From positions 9,610,001-9,674,000 of the forward strand of contig JAHQIY010000002.1 in NCBI GenBank assembly GCA_019054805.1: a DNA stretch of 64,000 nucleotides. The letters are read 5' to 3'. Source of the DNA: Brachionus manjavacas. Taxonomy: Eukaryota > Rotifera > Eurotatoria > Ploima > Brachionidae. The notes beneath the pieces are model-generated. The model did not search any database and was not told the origin of the DNA. It saw only the letters and a list, made by a program, of their open reading frames with translations. Shown piece by piece: positions 34,733 through 49,370 of this stretch (positions are counted from its first letter, which is position 1; each line of letters begins with the position of its first letter). The translations under genes and the position numbers were made by a program.

Positions 34733-37700
34733 AAAATTGACTCTTTTTCACTCAAGTTGTCAATTAGTAAACAAATAAGTAAAATGACGCCTCGTAAATC
34801 AAATTGTCCTAGAGAAAATAAGGTAAAAAATTTACTCTTTGTCACTCAAGTTGTCAATAAGTAAACAAATAAGTGAATTGAAAATCAAATTGTCCATAAG
34901 AAATTAGGTAAAAAATTGACTCTTTGTCACTCAAGTTTTCAATAATTAGAGATGAAAGTAAATTCCCGCCTTCTTAATCAATTAGTTCATAAGGAAAGAA
35001 AAAAGTAAATGAAGGTCTCGTCAATCATGTTGTACATTAGGAAATAAGGTAAAAAATGGTCGCTTTGTCACTCAAGTTGTCAATAAGTAAACAAATAAGT
35101 GAATTGAAAATCAAATTGTCTAATAGAAAATAAGGTAAAAAATTTACTTTTTGTCTCTCAAGTTGTCCCTTAGTAGAGTAGAAAGTAAATTCCCGCCTCG
35201 TTAATCAATTAGTTTATAAGGAAAGAAAAAAGTAAATGGAGGTCTCGTCAATCATGTTGTCCATTAGAAAATTAGGTAAAAAATTTACTCTTTGTCACTC
35301 AAGTTGTCAATAAGTAGAGTAGAAAGTAAATTCCCGCCTCGTTAATCAATTAGTTCATAAGGAAAGAAAAAGGTAAATGGAGGTCTCGTCAATCATGTTG
35401 TCCATTAGAAAATTAGGTAAAAAATTTACTCTTTGTCACTCAAGTTTTCAATAATTAGAGATGAAAGTAAATTCCCGCCTTCTTAATCAATTAGTTCATA
35501 AGGAAAGAAAAAAGTAAATGGAGGTCTCGTCAATCATGTTGTCCATTAGAAAATTAGGTAAAAAATTTACTCTTTGTCACTCAAGTTGTCAATAAGTAGA
35601 GTAGAAAGTAAATTCCCGCCTCGTTAATCAATTAGTTCATAAGAAAAGAAAAAAGTAAATGGAGGTCTCGTCAATCATGTTGTACAATAGAAAATAAGGG
35701 AAAAAATTGACTCTTTTTCACTCAAGTTGTCAATTAGTAAACAAATAAGTAAAATGACGCCTCGTAAATCAAATTGTCCTTGAGAAAATAAGGTAAAAAA
35801 TTTTCTCTTTGTCATTCAAGTTGTCAATAAGTAAACAAATAAGTGAATTGAAAATCAAATTGTCCATAAGAAATTAGGTAAAAAATTGACTCTTTGTCAC
35901 TCAAGTTTTCAATAATTAGAGATGAAAGTAAATTCCCGCCTTCTTAATCAATTAGTTCATAAAGGAAGAAAAAAGTAAATGAAGGTCTCGTCAATCATGT
36001 TGTACATTAGGAAATAAGGTAAAAAATGGTCGCTTTGTCACTCAAGTTGTCAATAAGTAAACAAATAAGTGAATTGAAAATCAAATTGTCTAATAGAAAA
36101 TAAGGTAAAAAATTTACTTTTTGTCTCTCAAGTTGTCCCTTAGTAGAGTAGAAAGTAAATTCCCGCCTCGTTAATCAATTAGTTCATAAGGAAAGAAAAA
36201 AGTAAATGAAGGTCTCGTCAATCATGTTGTACATTAGGAAATAAGGTAAAAAATGGTCGCTTTGTCACTCAAGTTGTCAATAAGTAAACAAATAAGTGAA
36301 TTGAAAATCAAATTGTCCATTAGAAAATAAGGTAAAAAATTTACTCTTTGTCACTTAAGTTGTCCCTTAGGAGAGTAGAAAGTAAATTCCCGCCTCGTAA
36401 ATCAATTTGTTCAAAGGGAAAGAAAAAAGTAAATGGAGGTCTCGTCAATCATGTTGTCCATTAGAAAATTAGGTAAAAAATTGACACTTTGTCACTCAAG
36501 TTGTCAATAAGTAGAGTAGAAAGTAAATTCCCGCCTCGTTAATCAATTAGTTCATAAGGAAAGAAAAAAGTAAATGGAGGTCTCGTTAATCATGTTGTAC
36601 ATTAGAAAATAAGGTAAAAATGGTCGCTTTGTCACTCAAGTTGTCAATAAGTAAACAAATAAGTGAATTGAAAATCAAATTGTCCAATAGAAAATAAGGT
36701 AAAAAATTTACTCTTTGTCACTCAAGTTGTCAATAAGTAGAGTAGAAAGTAAATTCCCGCCTTCTTAATCAATTAGTTCATAAGGAAAGAAAAAAGTAAA
36801 TGAAGGTCTCGTCAATCATGTTGTACATTAGGAAATAAGGTAAAAAATGGTCGCTTTGTCACTCAAGTTGTCAATTAGTAAACAAATAAGTGAATTGAAA
36901 ATCAAATTGTCCATTAGAAAATAAGGTAAAAAATTTACTCTTTGTCACTCAAGTTGTCAATAATTAGAGTAGAGAGTAAATTCCCGCCTTCTTAATCAAT
37001 TAGTTCATAAGGAAAGAAAAATGTAAATGAAGGTCTCGTCAATCATGTTGTACATTAGGAAATAAGGTAAAAAATGGTCGCTTTGTCACTCAAGTTGTCA
37101 ATAAGTAAACAAATAAGTGAATTGAAAATCAAATTGTCCATTAGAAAATAAGGTAAAAAATTTACTCTTTGTCACTCAAGTTGTCCCTTAGTAGATGAGA
37201 AAGTAAATTCCCGCCTCGTTAATCAATTAGTTCATAAGGAAAGAAAAAAGTAAATGGAGGTCTCGTTAATCATGTTGTACATTAGAAAATATGGTAAAAA
37301 ATGGTCGCTTTGTCACTCAAGTTGTCAATAAATAAAACAAATAAGTGAATTGAAAATCAAATTGTCCAATAGAAAATAAGGTAAAAAATTTACTCTTTGT
37401 CACTCAAGTTGTCAATAATTAGAGTAGAAAGTAAATTCCCGCCTCGTTAATCAATTAGTTCATAAGGAAAGAAAAAAGTAAATGGAGGTCTCGTCAATCA
37501 TGTTGTCCATTAGAAAATTAGGTAAAAAATTGACTCTTTGTCACTCAAGTTGTCAATAAGTAGAGTAGAAAGTAAATTCCCGCCTCGTTAATCAATTAGT
37601 TCAAAGGGAAAGAAAAAAGTAAATGGAGGTCTCGTCAATCATGTTGTCCATTAGAAAATAAGGTAAAAAATGGTCGCTTTGTCACTCAAGTTGTCAATAA

Positions 37701-38209
37701 GTAAACAAATAAGTGAATTGAAAATCAAATTGTCCAATAGAAAATAAGGTAAAAAATTTACTTTTTGTCTCTCAAGTTGTCCCTTAGTAGAGTAGAAAGT
37801 AAATTCCCGCCTCGTTAATCAATTCGTTCATAGGGAAAGAAAAAAGTAAATGGAGGTCTCGTTAATCATGTTGTACATTAGAAAATATGGTAAAAAATGG
37901 TCGCTTTGTCACTCAAGTTGTCAATAAATAAAACAAATAAGTGAATTGAAAATCAAATTGTCCAATAGAAAATAAGGTAAAAAATTTACTCTTTGTCACT
38001 CAAGTTGTCAATAATTAGAGTAGAAAGTAAATTCCCGCCTCGTTAATCAATTAGTTCATAAGGAAAGAAAAAAGTAAATGGAGGTCTCGTCAATCATGTT
38101 GTCCATTAGAAAATTAGGTAAAAAATTGACTCTTTGTCACTCAAGTTGTCAATAAGTAGAGTAGAAAGTAAATTCCCGCCTCGTTAATCAATTAGTTCAT
38201 AAGGAAAGA

Positions 38210-40610
38210 AAAAAGTAAGTGGAGGTCTCGTCAATCATGTTGTACATTAGAAAATAAGGTAAAAAATGGTCGCTTTGTCACTCAAGTTGTCTATAAGTAA
38301 ACAAATAAGTGAATAGAAAATCAAATTGTCCAATAGAAAATAAGGTAAAAAATTTACTTTTTGTCTCTCAAGTTGTCCCTTAGTAGAGTAGAAAGTAAAT
38401 TCCCGCCTCGTTAATCAATTTGTTCAAAGGGAAAGAAAAAAGTAAATGGAGGTCTCGTCAATCATGTTGTCCATTAGAAAATTAGGTAAAAAATTGACTC
38501 TTTGTCACTCAAGTTGTCAATAAGTAGAGTAGAAAGTAAATTCCCGCCTCGTTAATCAATTAGTTCATAAGGAAAGAAAAAGTAAATGCAAGTCTCGTCA
38601 ATCATGTTGTACATTAGAAAATAGGGGAAAAATTGACTCTTTTTCACTCAAGTTGTCAATTAGTAAACAAATAAGTAAAATGACGCCTCGTAAATCAAAT
38701 TGTCCTTGAGAAAATAAGGTAAAAAATTTGCTCTTTTCAATCAAGTTGTCAATAAGTTAACAAATAAGTGAATTGAAAATCAAATTGTCCATAAGAAAAT
38801 AAGGTAAAAAAATTTACTCTTTGTCACTCAAGTTGTCCCTTAGTAGAGTAGAAAGTAAATTCCAACCTCGTTAATCAATTAGTTCATAAGGAAAGAAAAA
38901 AGTAAATGAAGGTCTCGTCAATCATGTTGTACATTAGGAAATAAGGTAAAAAATGGTCGCTTTGTCACTCAAGTTGTCAATAAGTAAACAAATAAGTGAA
39001 TTGAAAATCAAATTGTCCTTGAGAAAATAAGGTAAAAAATTTACTCTTTGTCACTCAAGTTGTCAATAATTAGAGATGAAAGGAAATTCCCGCCTTCTTA
39101 ATCAATTAGTTCATAAGGGAAGAAAAAAAGTAAATGGAGGTCTCGTTAATCATGTTGTACATTATGAAATAAGATAAAAAATGGTCGCTTTGTCACTCAA
39201 GTTGTCAATAATTAGAGATGAAAGGAAATTCCCGCCTTCTTAATCAATTAGTTCATAAGGAAAGAAAAAAGTAAATGGAGGTCTCGTCAATCATGTTGTC
39301 CATTAGAAAATTAGGTAAAAAATTGACTCTTTGTCACTCAAGTTGTCAATAAGTAGAGTAGAAAGTAAATTCCCGCCTCGTTAATCAATTAGTTCATAAG
39401 GAAAGAAAAAAGTAAGTGGAGGTCTCGTCAATCATGTTGTACATTAGAAAATAAGGTAAAAATGGTCGCTTTGTCACTCAAGTTGTCTATAAGTAAACAA
39501 ATAAGTGAATAGAAAATCAAATTGTCCAATAGAAAATAAGGTAAAAAATTTACTTTTTGTCTCTCAAGTTGTCCCTTAGTAGAGTAGAAAGTAAATTCCC
39601 GCCTCGTTAATCAATTTGTTCAAAGGGAAAGAAAAAAGTAAATGGAGGTCTCGTCAATCATGTTGTCCATTAGAAAATTAGGTAAAAAATTGACTCTTTG
39701 TCACTCAAGTTGTCAATAAGTAGAGTAGAAAGTAAATTCCCGCCTCGTTAATCAATTAGTTCATAAGGAAAGAAAAAAGTAAATGCAAGTCTCGTCAATC
39801 ATGTTGTACATTAGAAAATAGGGGAAAAAATTGACTCTTTTTCACTCAAGTTGTCAATTAGTAAACAAATAAGTAAAATGACGCCTCGTAAATCAAATTG
39901 TCCTTGAGAAAATAAGGTAAAAAATTTGCTCTTTTCAATCAAGTTGTCAATAAGTTAACAAATAAGTGAATTGAAAATCAAATTGTCCATAAGAAAATAA
40001 GGTAAAAAAATTTACTCTTTGTCACTCAAGTTGTCCCTTAGTAGAGTAGAAAGTAAATTCCAACCTCGTTAATCAATTAGTTCATAAGGAAAGAAAAAAG
40101 TAAATGGAGTTCTCGTTAATCATGTTGTACATTAGAAAATAAGGTAAAAAATGGTCGCTTTGTCACTCAAGTTGTCAATAAGTAAACAAATAAGTGAATT
40201 GAAAATCAAATTGTCCTTGAGAAAATAAGGTAAAAAATTTACTCTTTGTCACTCAAGTTGTCAATAATTAAGGATGAAAGGAAATTCCCGCCTTCTTAAT
40301 CAATTAGTTCATAAGGGAAGAAAAAAAGTAAATGGAGGTCTCGTTAATCATGTTGTACATTATGAAATAAGGTAAAAAATGGTCGCTTTGTCACTCAAGT
40401 TGTCAATAAATAAAACAAATAAGTGAATTGAAAATAAAATTGTCCTTGAGAAAATAAGGTAAAAAATTTACTCTTTGTCACTCAAGTTGTCAATAAGTAG
40501 AGTAGAAAGTAAATTCCCGCCTCGTTAATCAATTAGTTTATAGGGAAAGAAAAAAGTAAATGGAGGTCTCGTCAATCATGTTGTCCATAAGAAAATAAGG
40601 TAAAAAATTT
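38210..40610 (-). repeat. Tandem pair of higher-order blocks, about 1.2 kb each
   Basis: The variants aagtaagtggaggtctcg (38215, 39414), aaaataggggaaaaa (about 38620, 39818), aataagttaacaaataag (38753, 39952) and ttccaacctcg (about 38861, 40058) all recur about 1.2 kb apart. Confidence 0.82.
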
Positions 40611-43600
40611 ACTCTTTGTCACTCAAGTTGTCCCTTAGTAGAGTAGAAAGTAAATTCCCGCCTCGTTAATCAAATAGTTCATAAGGAAAGAAAAAAGTAA
40701 ATGGAGGTCTCGTTAATCATGTTGTACATTAGAAAATAAGGTAAAAAATGGTCGCTTTGTCACTCAAGTTGTCAATAAGTAAACAAATAAGTGAATTGAA
40801 AATCAAACTGTCCTTGAGAAAATAAGGTAAAAAATTTACTCTTTGTCACTCAAGTTGTCAATAATTAGAGATGAAAGAAAATTCCCGCCTTCTTAATCAA
40901 TTAGTTCATAAGGGAAGAAAAAAGTAAATGAAGGTCTCGTCAATCATGTTGTACATTAGAAAATAAGGTAAAAAATGGTCGCTTTGTCACTCAAGTTGTC
41001 AATAAATAAAACAAATAAGTGAATTGAAAATCAAATTGTCCAATAGAAAATAAGGTAAAAAATTTACTCTTAGTCACTAAAGTTGTACCTTAGTAGAGTA
41101 GAAAGTAAATTCCAACCTCGTTAATCAATTAGTTCATAAGGAAAGAAAAAAGTAAATGGAGGTCTCGTTAATCATGTTGTACATTAGAAAATAAGGTAAA
41201 AATGGTCGCTTTGTCACTCAAGTTGTCAATAAGTAAACAAATAAGTGAATTGAAAATCAAATTGTCCATTAGAAAATAAGGTAAAAAATTTACTCTTTGT
41301 CACTCAAGTTGTCAATAGGTAGAGTAGAAAGTAAATTCCCGCCTCGTTAATCAATTAGTTCATAAGGAAAGAAAAAAGTAAATGGAGGTCTCGTCAATCA
41401 TGTTGTCCATAAGAAAATAAGGTAAAAAATTTACTCTTTGTCACTCAAGTTGTCCCTTAGTAGAGTAGAAAGTAAATTCACGCCTCGTTAATCAATTAGT
41501 TCATAAGGAAAGAAAAAAGTAAATGGAGGTCTCGTTAATCATGTTGTACATTAGAAAATAAGGTAAAAAATGGTCGCTTTGTCACTCAAGTTGTCAATAA
41601 GTAAACAAATAAGTGAATTGAAAATCAAATTGTCCGATAGAAAATAAGGTAAAAAATTTACTCTTTGTCACTCAAGTTGTCAATAAGAAGAGTAGAAAGT
41701 AAATTCCCGCCTCGTTAATCAATTCGTTCATAGGGAAAGAAAAAAGTAAATGGAGGTCTCGTTAATCATGTTGTACATTAGAAAATAAGGTAAAAAATGG
41801 TCGCTTTGTCACTCAAGTTGTCAATAAGTAAACAAATAAGTGAATTGAAAATCAAATTGTCCTTGAGAAAATAAGGTAAAAAATTTACTCTTTGTCACTC
41901 AAGTTGTCCCTTAGTAGAGTAGAAAGTAAATTCCCGCCTCGTTAATCAATTGGTTCATAAGGAAAGAAAAAAGTAAATGCAAGTCTCGTCAATCATGTTG
42001 TACATTAGGAAATAAGGTAAAAAATGGTCTCTTTGTCAATCAAGTTGTCAATAAATAAAACATATAAGTGAATTGAAAATCAAATTGTCCTTGAGAAAAT
42101 AAGGTAAAAAATTTACTCTTAGTCACTAAAGTTGTCCCTTAGTAGAGTAGAAAGTAAATTCCAACCTCGTTAATCAATTAGTTCATAAGGAAAGAAAAAA
42201 GTAAATGGAGGTCTCGTTAATCATGTTGTACATTAGAAAATAAGGTAAAAATGGTCGCTTTGTCACTCAAGTTGTCAATAAGTAAACAAATAAGTGAATT
42301 GAAAATCAAATTGTCCATTAGAAAATAAGGTAAAAAATTTACTCTTTGTCACTCAAGTTGTCAATAAGTAGAGTAGAAAGTAAATTCCCGCCTCGTTAAT
42401 CAATTAGTTCATAAGGAAAGAAAAAAGTAAATGGAGGTCTCGTTAATCATGTTGTACATTAGGAAATAAGGTAAAAAATGGTCGCTTTGTCACTCAAGTT
42501 GTCAATAAGTAAACAAATAAGTGAATTGAAAATCAAATTGTCCTTGAGAAAATAAGGTAAAAAATTTACTCTTTGTCACTCAAGTTGTCAATAATTAGAG
42601 ATGAAAGTAAATTCGCGCCTTCTTAATCAAATAGTTCATAAAGGAAGAAAAAAGTAAATGAAGGTCTCGTCAATCATGTTGTACATTAGGAAATAAGGTA
42701 AAAAATGGTCGCATTGTCACTCAAGTTGTCAATAAATAAAACAAAAAAGTGAATTGAAAATCAAATTGTCCAATAGAAAATAAGGTAAAAAATTTACTCT
42801 TAGTCACTCAAGTTGTCAATAATTAGAGATGAAAGTAAATTCCCGCCTTCTTAATCAATTAGTTCATAAAGGAAGAAAAAAGTAAATGAAGGTCTCGTCA
42901 ATCATGTTGTACATTAGGAAATAAGGTAAAAAATGGTCGCTTTGTCACTCAAGTTGTCAATAAATAAAACAAATAAGTGAATTGAAAATCAAATTGTCCA
43001 ATAGAAAATAAGGTAAAAAACTTACTCTTAGTCACTAAAGTTGTCCCTTAGTAGAGTAGAAAGTAAATTCCAACCTCGTTAATCAATTAGTTCATAAAGG
43101 AAGAAAAAAGTAAATGAAGGTCTCGTCAATCATGTTGTACATTAGGAAATAAGGTAAAAAATGGTCGCTTTGTCACTCAAGTTGTCAATAAATAAAACAA
43201 ATAAGTGAATTGAAAATCAAATTGTCCTTGAGAAAATAAGGTAAAAAATTTACTCTTTGTCACTCAAGTTGTCAATAAGTAGAGTAGAAAGTAAATTCCC
43301 GCCTCGTTAATCAATTAGTTCATAAGGAAAGAAAAAAGTAAATGACGCCTCGTAAATCAAATAGTCCTTGAGAAAATAAGGTAAAAAATTTACTCTTTGT
43401 CACTCAAGTTGTCAATAAGTAGAGTAGAAAGTAAATTCCCGCCTCGTTAATCAATTAGTTCAAAGGGAAAGAAAAAAGTAAATGGAGGTCTCGTCAATCA
43501 TGTTGTCCATTAGAAAATTAGGTAAAAAATTGACTCTTTGTCACTCAAGTTTTCAATAATTAGAGATGAAAGTAAATTCCCGCCTTCTTAATCAATTAGT

Positions 43601-46009
43601 TCATAAGGAAAGAAAAAAGTAAATGAAGGTCTCGTCAATCATGTTGTACATTAGAAAATAAGGTAAAAAATGGTCGCTTTGTCACTAAAGTTGTCAATAA
43701 GTAAACAAATAAGTGAATTGAAAATCAAATTGTCCATAAGAAAATAAGATAAAAAATTTACTCTTTGTCACTCAAGTTGTCAATAAGTAGAGTAGAAAGT
43801 AAATTCCCGCCTCGTTAATCAATTAGTTCAAAGGGAAAGAAAAAAGTAAATGGAGGTCTCGTCAATCATGTTGTCCATTAGAAAATTAGGTAAAAAATTG
43901 ACTCTTTGTCACTCAAGTTTTCAATAATTAGAGATGAAAGTAAATTCCCGCCTCGTTAATCAATTAGTTCATAAGGAAAGAAAAAAGTAAATGGAGGTCT
44001 CGTCAATCATGTTGTACATTAGAAAATAAGGTAAAAAATGGTCGCTTTGTCACTCAAGTTGTCAATAAGTAAACAAATAAGTGAATTGAAAATCAAATTG
44101 TCCATAAGAAAATAAGGTAAAAAATTTACTCTTTGTCACTCAAGTTGTCAATAAGTAGAGTAGAAAGTAAATTCCCGCCTCGTTAATCAATTAGTTCAAA
44201 GGGAAAGAAAAAAGTAAATGGAGGTCTCGTCAATCATGTTGTCCATTAGAAAATTAGGTAAAAAATTGACTCTTTGTCACTCAAGTTTTCTATAATTAGA
44301 GATGAAAGTAAATTCCCGCCTCGTTAATCAATTAGTTCATAAAGGAAGAAAAAAGTAAATGAAGGTCTCGTCAATCATGTTGTACATTAGGAAATAAGGT
44401 AAAAAATGGTCGCTTTGTCACTCAAGTTGTCAATAAGTAAACAAATAAGTGAATTGAAAATCAAATTGTCCATTAGAAAATAAGGTAAAAAATTTACTCT
44501 TTGTCACTCAAGTTGTCAATAAGTAGAGTAGAAAGTAAATTCCCGCCTTCTTAATCAATTAGTTCATAAGGAAAGAAAAAAGTAAATGAAGGTCTCGTCA
44601 ATCATGTTGTACATTAGAAAATAAGGTAAAAAATGGTCGCTTTGTCACTCAAGTTGTCAATAAGTAAACAAATAAGTGAATTGAAAATCAAATTGTCCAT
44701 AAGAAAATAAGGTAAAAAATTTACTCTTTGTCACTCAAGTTGTCAATAAGTAGAGTAGAAAGTAAATTCCCGCCTCGTTAATCAATTAGTTCATAAGGAA
44801 AGAAAAAAGTAAATGGAGGTCTCGTTAATCATGTTGTACATTAGAAAATAAGGTAAAAAATGGTCGCTTTGTCACTCAAGTTGTCAATAAATAAAACAAA
44901 TAAGTGAATTGAAAATCAAATTGTCCTTGAGAAAATAAGGTAAAAAATTTACTCTTTGTCACTCAAGTTGTCAATAATTAGAGATGAAAGTAAATTCCAG
45001 CCTTCTTAATCAATTAGTTCATAAAGGAAGAAAAAAGTAAATGAAGGTCTCGTCAATCATGTTGTACATTAGGAAATAAGGTAAAAAATGGTCGCTTTGT
45101 CACTCAAGTTGTCAATAAATAAAACAAATAAGTGAATTGAAAATCAAATTGTCCTTGAGAAAATAAGGTAAAAAATTTACTCTTTGTCACTCAAGTTGTC
45201 AATAATTAGAGATGAAAGTAAATTCCCGCCTTCTTATTCAATTAGTTCATAAAGGAAGAAAAAAGTAAATGAAGGTCTCGTCAATCATGTTGTCCATTAG
45301 GAAATAAGGGAAAAAATGGTCGCTTTGTCACTCAAGTTGTCAATAAATAAAACAAATAAGTGAATTGAAAATCAAATTGTCCAATAGAAAATAAGGTAAA
45401 AAATTTACTCTTAGTCACTAAAGTTGTCCCTTAGTAGAGTAGAAAGTAAATTCCAACCTCGTTAATCAATTAGTTCATAAGGAAAGAAAAAAGTAAGTGG
45501 AGGTCTCGTTAATCATGTTGTACATTAGAAAATAAGGTAAAAAATGGTCGCTTTGTCACTCAAGTTGTCAATCAGTAAACAAATAAGTGAATTGAAAATC
45601 AAATTGTCCATTAGAAAATAAGGTAAAAAATTTACTCTTTGTCACTCAAGTTGTCAATAAGTAGAGTAGAAAGTAAATTCCCGCCTCGTTAATCAATTAG
45701 TTCATAAGGAAAGAAAAAAGTAAATGGAGGTCTCGTTAATCATGTTGTACATTAGAAAATAAGGTAAAAAATGGTCGCTTTGTCACTCAAGTTGTCAATA
45801 AATAAAACAAATAAGTGAATTGAAAATCAAATTGTCCTTGAGAAAATAAGGTAAAAAATTTACTCTTTGTCACTCAAGTTGTCAATAATTAGAGATGAAA
45901 GTAAATTCCCGCCTTCTTAATCAATTAGTTCATAAAGGAAGAAAAAGTAAATGAAGGTCTCGTCAATCATGTTGTACATTAGGAAATAAGGTAAAAATGG
46001 TCGCTTTGT

Positions 46010-49000
46010 CACTCAAGTTGTCAATAAGTAAACAAATAAGTGAATTGAAAATCAAATTGTCCATTAGAAAATAAGGTAAAAAATTTACTCTTTGTCACTC
46101 AAGTTGTCAATAAGTAGAGTAGAAAGTAAATTCCCGCCTCGTTAATCAATTAGTTCATAGGGAAAGAAAAAAGTAAATGGAGGTCTCGTTAATCATGTTG
46201 TACATTAGGAAATAAGGTAAAAATGGTCGCTTTGTCACTCAAGTTGTCAATAAGTAAACAAATAAGTGAATTGAAAATCAAATTGTCCTTGAGAAAATAA
46301 GGTAAATAATTTACTCTTTGTCACTCAAGTTGTCAATAATTAGAGATGAAAGTAAATTCCCGCCTTCTTAATCAATTAGTTCATAAAGGAAGAAAAAAGT
46401 AAATGAAGGTCTCGTCAATCATGTTGTACATTAGGAAATAAGGTAAAAAATGGTCGCTTTGTCACTCAAGTTGTCAATAAGTAAACAAATAAGTGAATTG
46501 AAAATCAAATTGTCCATTAGAAAATAAGGTAAAAAATTTACTCTTAGTCACTAAAGTTGTCCCTTAGTAGAGTAGAAAATAAATTCCAACCTCGTTAATC
46601 AATTAGTTCATAAGGAAAGAAAAAAGTAAATGGAGGTCTCGTTAATCATGTTGTACATTAGAAAATAAGGTAAAAAATGGTCGCTTTGTCACTCAAGTTG
46701 TCAATAAGTAAACAAATAAGTGAATTGAAAATCAAATTGTCCATTAGAAAATAAGGTAAAAAATTTACTCTTTGTCACTCAAGTTGTCAATAAGTAGAGT
46801 AGAAAGTAAATTCCCGCCTCGTTAATCAATTAGTTCATAAGGAAAGAAAAAAGTAAATGACGCCTCGTAAATCAAATAGTCCTTGAGAAAATAAGGTAAA
46901 AAATTTACTCTTTGTCACTCAAGTTGTCAATAAGTAGAGTAGAAAGTAAATTCCCGCCTCGTTAATCAATTAGTTCATAAGGAAAGAAAAAGTAAATGGA
47001 GGTCTCGTTAATCATGTTGTACATTAGAAAATAAGGTAAAAAATGGTCGCTTTGTCACTCAAGTTGTCAATAAATAAAACAAATAAGTGAATTGAAAATC
47101 AAATTGTCCTTGAGAAAATAAGGTAAAAAATTTACTCTTTGTCACTCAAGTTGTCAATAAGTAGAGTAGAAAGTAAATTCCCGCCTCGTTAATCAATTAG
47201 TTCATAAGGAAAGAAAAAGTAAATGGAGGTCTCGTTAATCATGTTGTACATTAGAAAATAAGGTAAAAATGGTCGCTTTGTCACTCAAGTTGTCAATAAA
47301 TAAAACAAATAAGTGAATTGAAAATCAAATTGTCCTTGAGAAAATAAGGTAAAAAATTTACTCTTTGTCACTCAAGTTGTCAATAATTAGAGATGAAAGT
47401 AAATTCCCGCCTTCTTAATCAATTAGTTCATAAAGGAAGAAAAAAGTAAATGAAGGTCTCGTCAATCATGTTGTACATTAGGAAATAAGGTAAAAAATGG
47501 TCGCTTTGTCACTCAAGTTGTCAATAAGTAAACAAATAAGTGAATTGAAAATCAAATTGTCCATTAGAAAATAAGGTAAAAAATTTACTCTTTGTCACTC
47601 AAGTTGTCAATAAGTAGAGTAGAAAGTAAATTCCCGCCTCGTTAATCAATTAGTTCATAGGGAAAGAAAAAAGTAAATGGAGGTCTCGTTAATCATGTTG
47701 TACATTAGGAAATAAGGTAAAAAATGGTCGCTTTGTCACTCAAGTTGTCAATAAGTAAACAAATAAGTGAATTGAAAATCAAATTGTCCTTGAGAAAATA
47801 AGGTAAAAAATTTACTCTTTGTCACTCAAGTTGTCAATAATTAGAGATGAAAGTAAATTCCCGCCTTCTTAATCAATTAGTTCATAAAGGAAGAAAAAAG
47901 TAAATGAAGGTCTCGTCAATCATGTTGTACATTAGGAAATAAGGTAAAAAATGGTCGCTTTGTCACTCAAGTTGTCAATAAGTAAACAAATAAGTGAATT
48001 GAAAATCAAATTGTCCATTAGAAAATAAGGTAAAAAATTTACTCTTAGTCACTAAAGTTGTCCCTTAGTAGAGTAGAAAATAAATTCCAACCTCGTTAAT
48101 CAATTAGTTCATAAGGAAAGAAAAAAGTAAATGGAGGTCTCGTTAATCATGTTGTACATTAGAAAATAAGGTAAAAAATGGTCGCTTTGTCACTCAAGTT
48201 GTCAATAAGTAAACAAATAAGTGAATTGAAAATCAAATTGTCCATTAGAAAATAAGGTAAAAAATTTACTCTTTGTCACTCAAGTTGTCAATAAGTAGAG
48301 TAGAAAGTAAATTCCCGCCTCGTTAATCAATTAGTTCATAAGGAAAGAAAAAAGTAAATGACGCCTCGTAAATCAAATAGTCCTTGAGAAAATAAGGTAA
48401 AAAATTTACTCTTTGTCACTCAAGTTGTCAATAAGTAGAGTAGAAAGTAAATTCCCGCCTCGTTAATCAATTAGTTCATAAGGAAAGAAAAAAGTAAATG
48501 GAGGTCTCGTTAATCATGTTGTACATTAGAAAATAAGGTAAAAATGGTCGCTTTGTCACTCAAGTTGTCAATAAATAAAACAAATAAGTGAATTGAAAAT
48601 CAAATTGTCCTTGAGAAAATAAGGTAAAAAATTTACTCTTTGTCACTCAAGTTGTCAATAAGTAGAGTAGAAAGTAAATTCCCGCCTCGTTAATCAATTA
48701 GTTCATAAGGAAAGAAAAAAGTAAATGGAGGTCTCGTTAATCATGTTGTACATTAGAAAATAAGGTAAAAAATGATCGCTTTGTCACTCAAGTTGTCAAT
48801 AAGTAAACAAATAAGTGAATTGAAAATCAAATTGTCCATTAGAAAATAAGGTAAAAAATTTACTCTTTGTCACTCAAGTTGTCAATAAGTAGAGTAGAAA
48901 GTAAATTCCCGCCTCGTTAATCAATTAGTTCATAAGGAAAGAAAAAAGTAAATGGAGGTCTCGTTAATCATGTTGTACATTAGAAAATAAGGTAAAAAAT

Positions 49001-49010
49001 GGTCGCTTTG
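46010..49010 (-). repeat. Tandem pair of higher-order blocks, about 1.5 kb each
   Basis: agtagaaaataaattccaac is at 46571 and 48072. The rare aaatgacgcctcgtaaatca followed by aatagtcc is at about 46857 and 48357. Spacing is 1500-1501 bp in both cases. Confidence 0.82.
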
Positions 49011-49370
49011 TCACTCAAGTTGTCAATAAATAAACAAATAAGTGAATTGAAAATCAAATTGGCCATAAGAAAATAAGGTAAAAAATTTACTCTTTGTCAC
49101 TCAAGTTTTCAATAATTAGAGATGAAAGTAAATTCCCGCCTTCTTAATCAATTAGTTCATAAAGGAAGAAAAAAGTAAATGAAGGTCTCGTCAATCATGT
49201 TGTCCATTAGTAAATAAGGTAAAAAATTGACTATATGTCACTCAAGTTGTCAATAAGTAGAGAAAAAAATAAATTACCGCCTTGTAAATCAAGCTGTCCA
49301 ATAGAAAATAAGGTAAAAAATTGACGCTTTGTCACTCAAGATTTCAATAATTAGAGATGAAAGTAAATTA

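Larger units (their letters stand above)
30843..49370 (-). repeat. Main satellite array, minus-oriented part
   Basis: 18.5 kb of the same satellite in the opposite orientation. The commonest unit is 141 bp (for example aaattcccgc at 32400, 32541 and 32682). It is three related subunits of 47, 46 and 48 bp that share gt[tc]a[ac]tca, t[ta]gt and a terminal aaat core. It is mixed with longer units of about 227-235 bp that add two subunits containing aagtaaacaaataagtgaat. Larger blocks are duplicated in tandem at about 1.72, 1.20 and 1.50 kb. Copies are close but not identical. Short open frames in it are chance. Confidence 0.95.

Noticed and set aside
28527-49370. CRISPR-like regular repeats
   Set aside because: There are no unique spacers of constant length; the whole stretch is a homogenised tandem satellite in a eukaryotic context.
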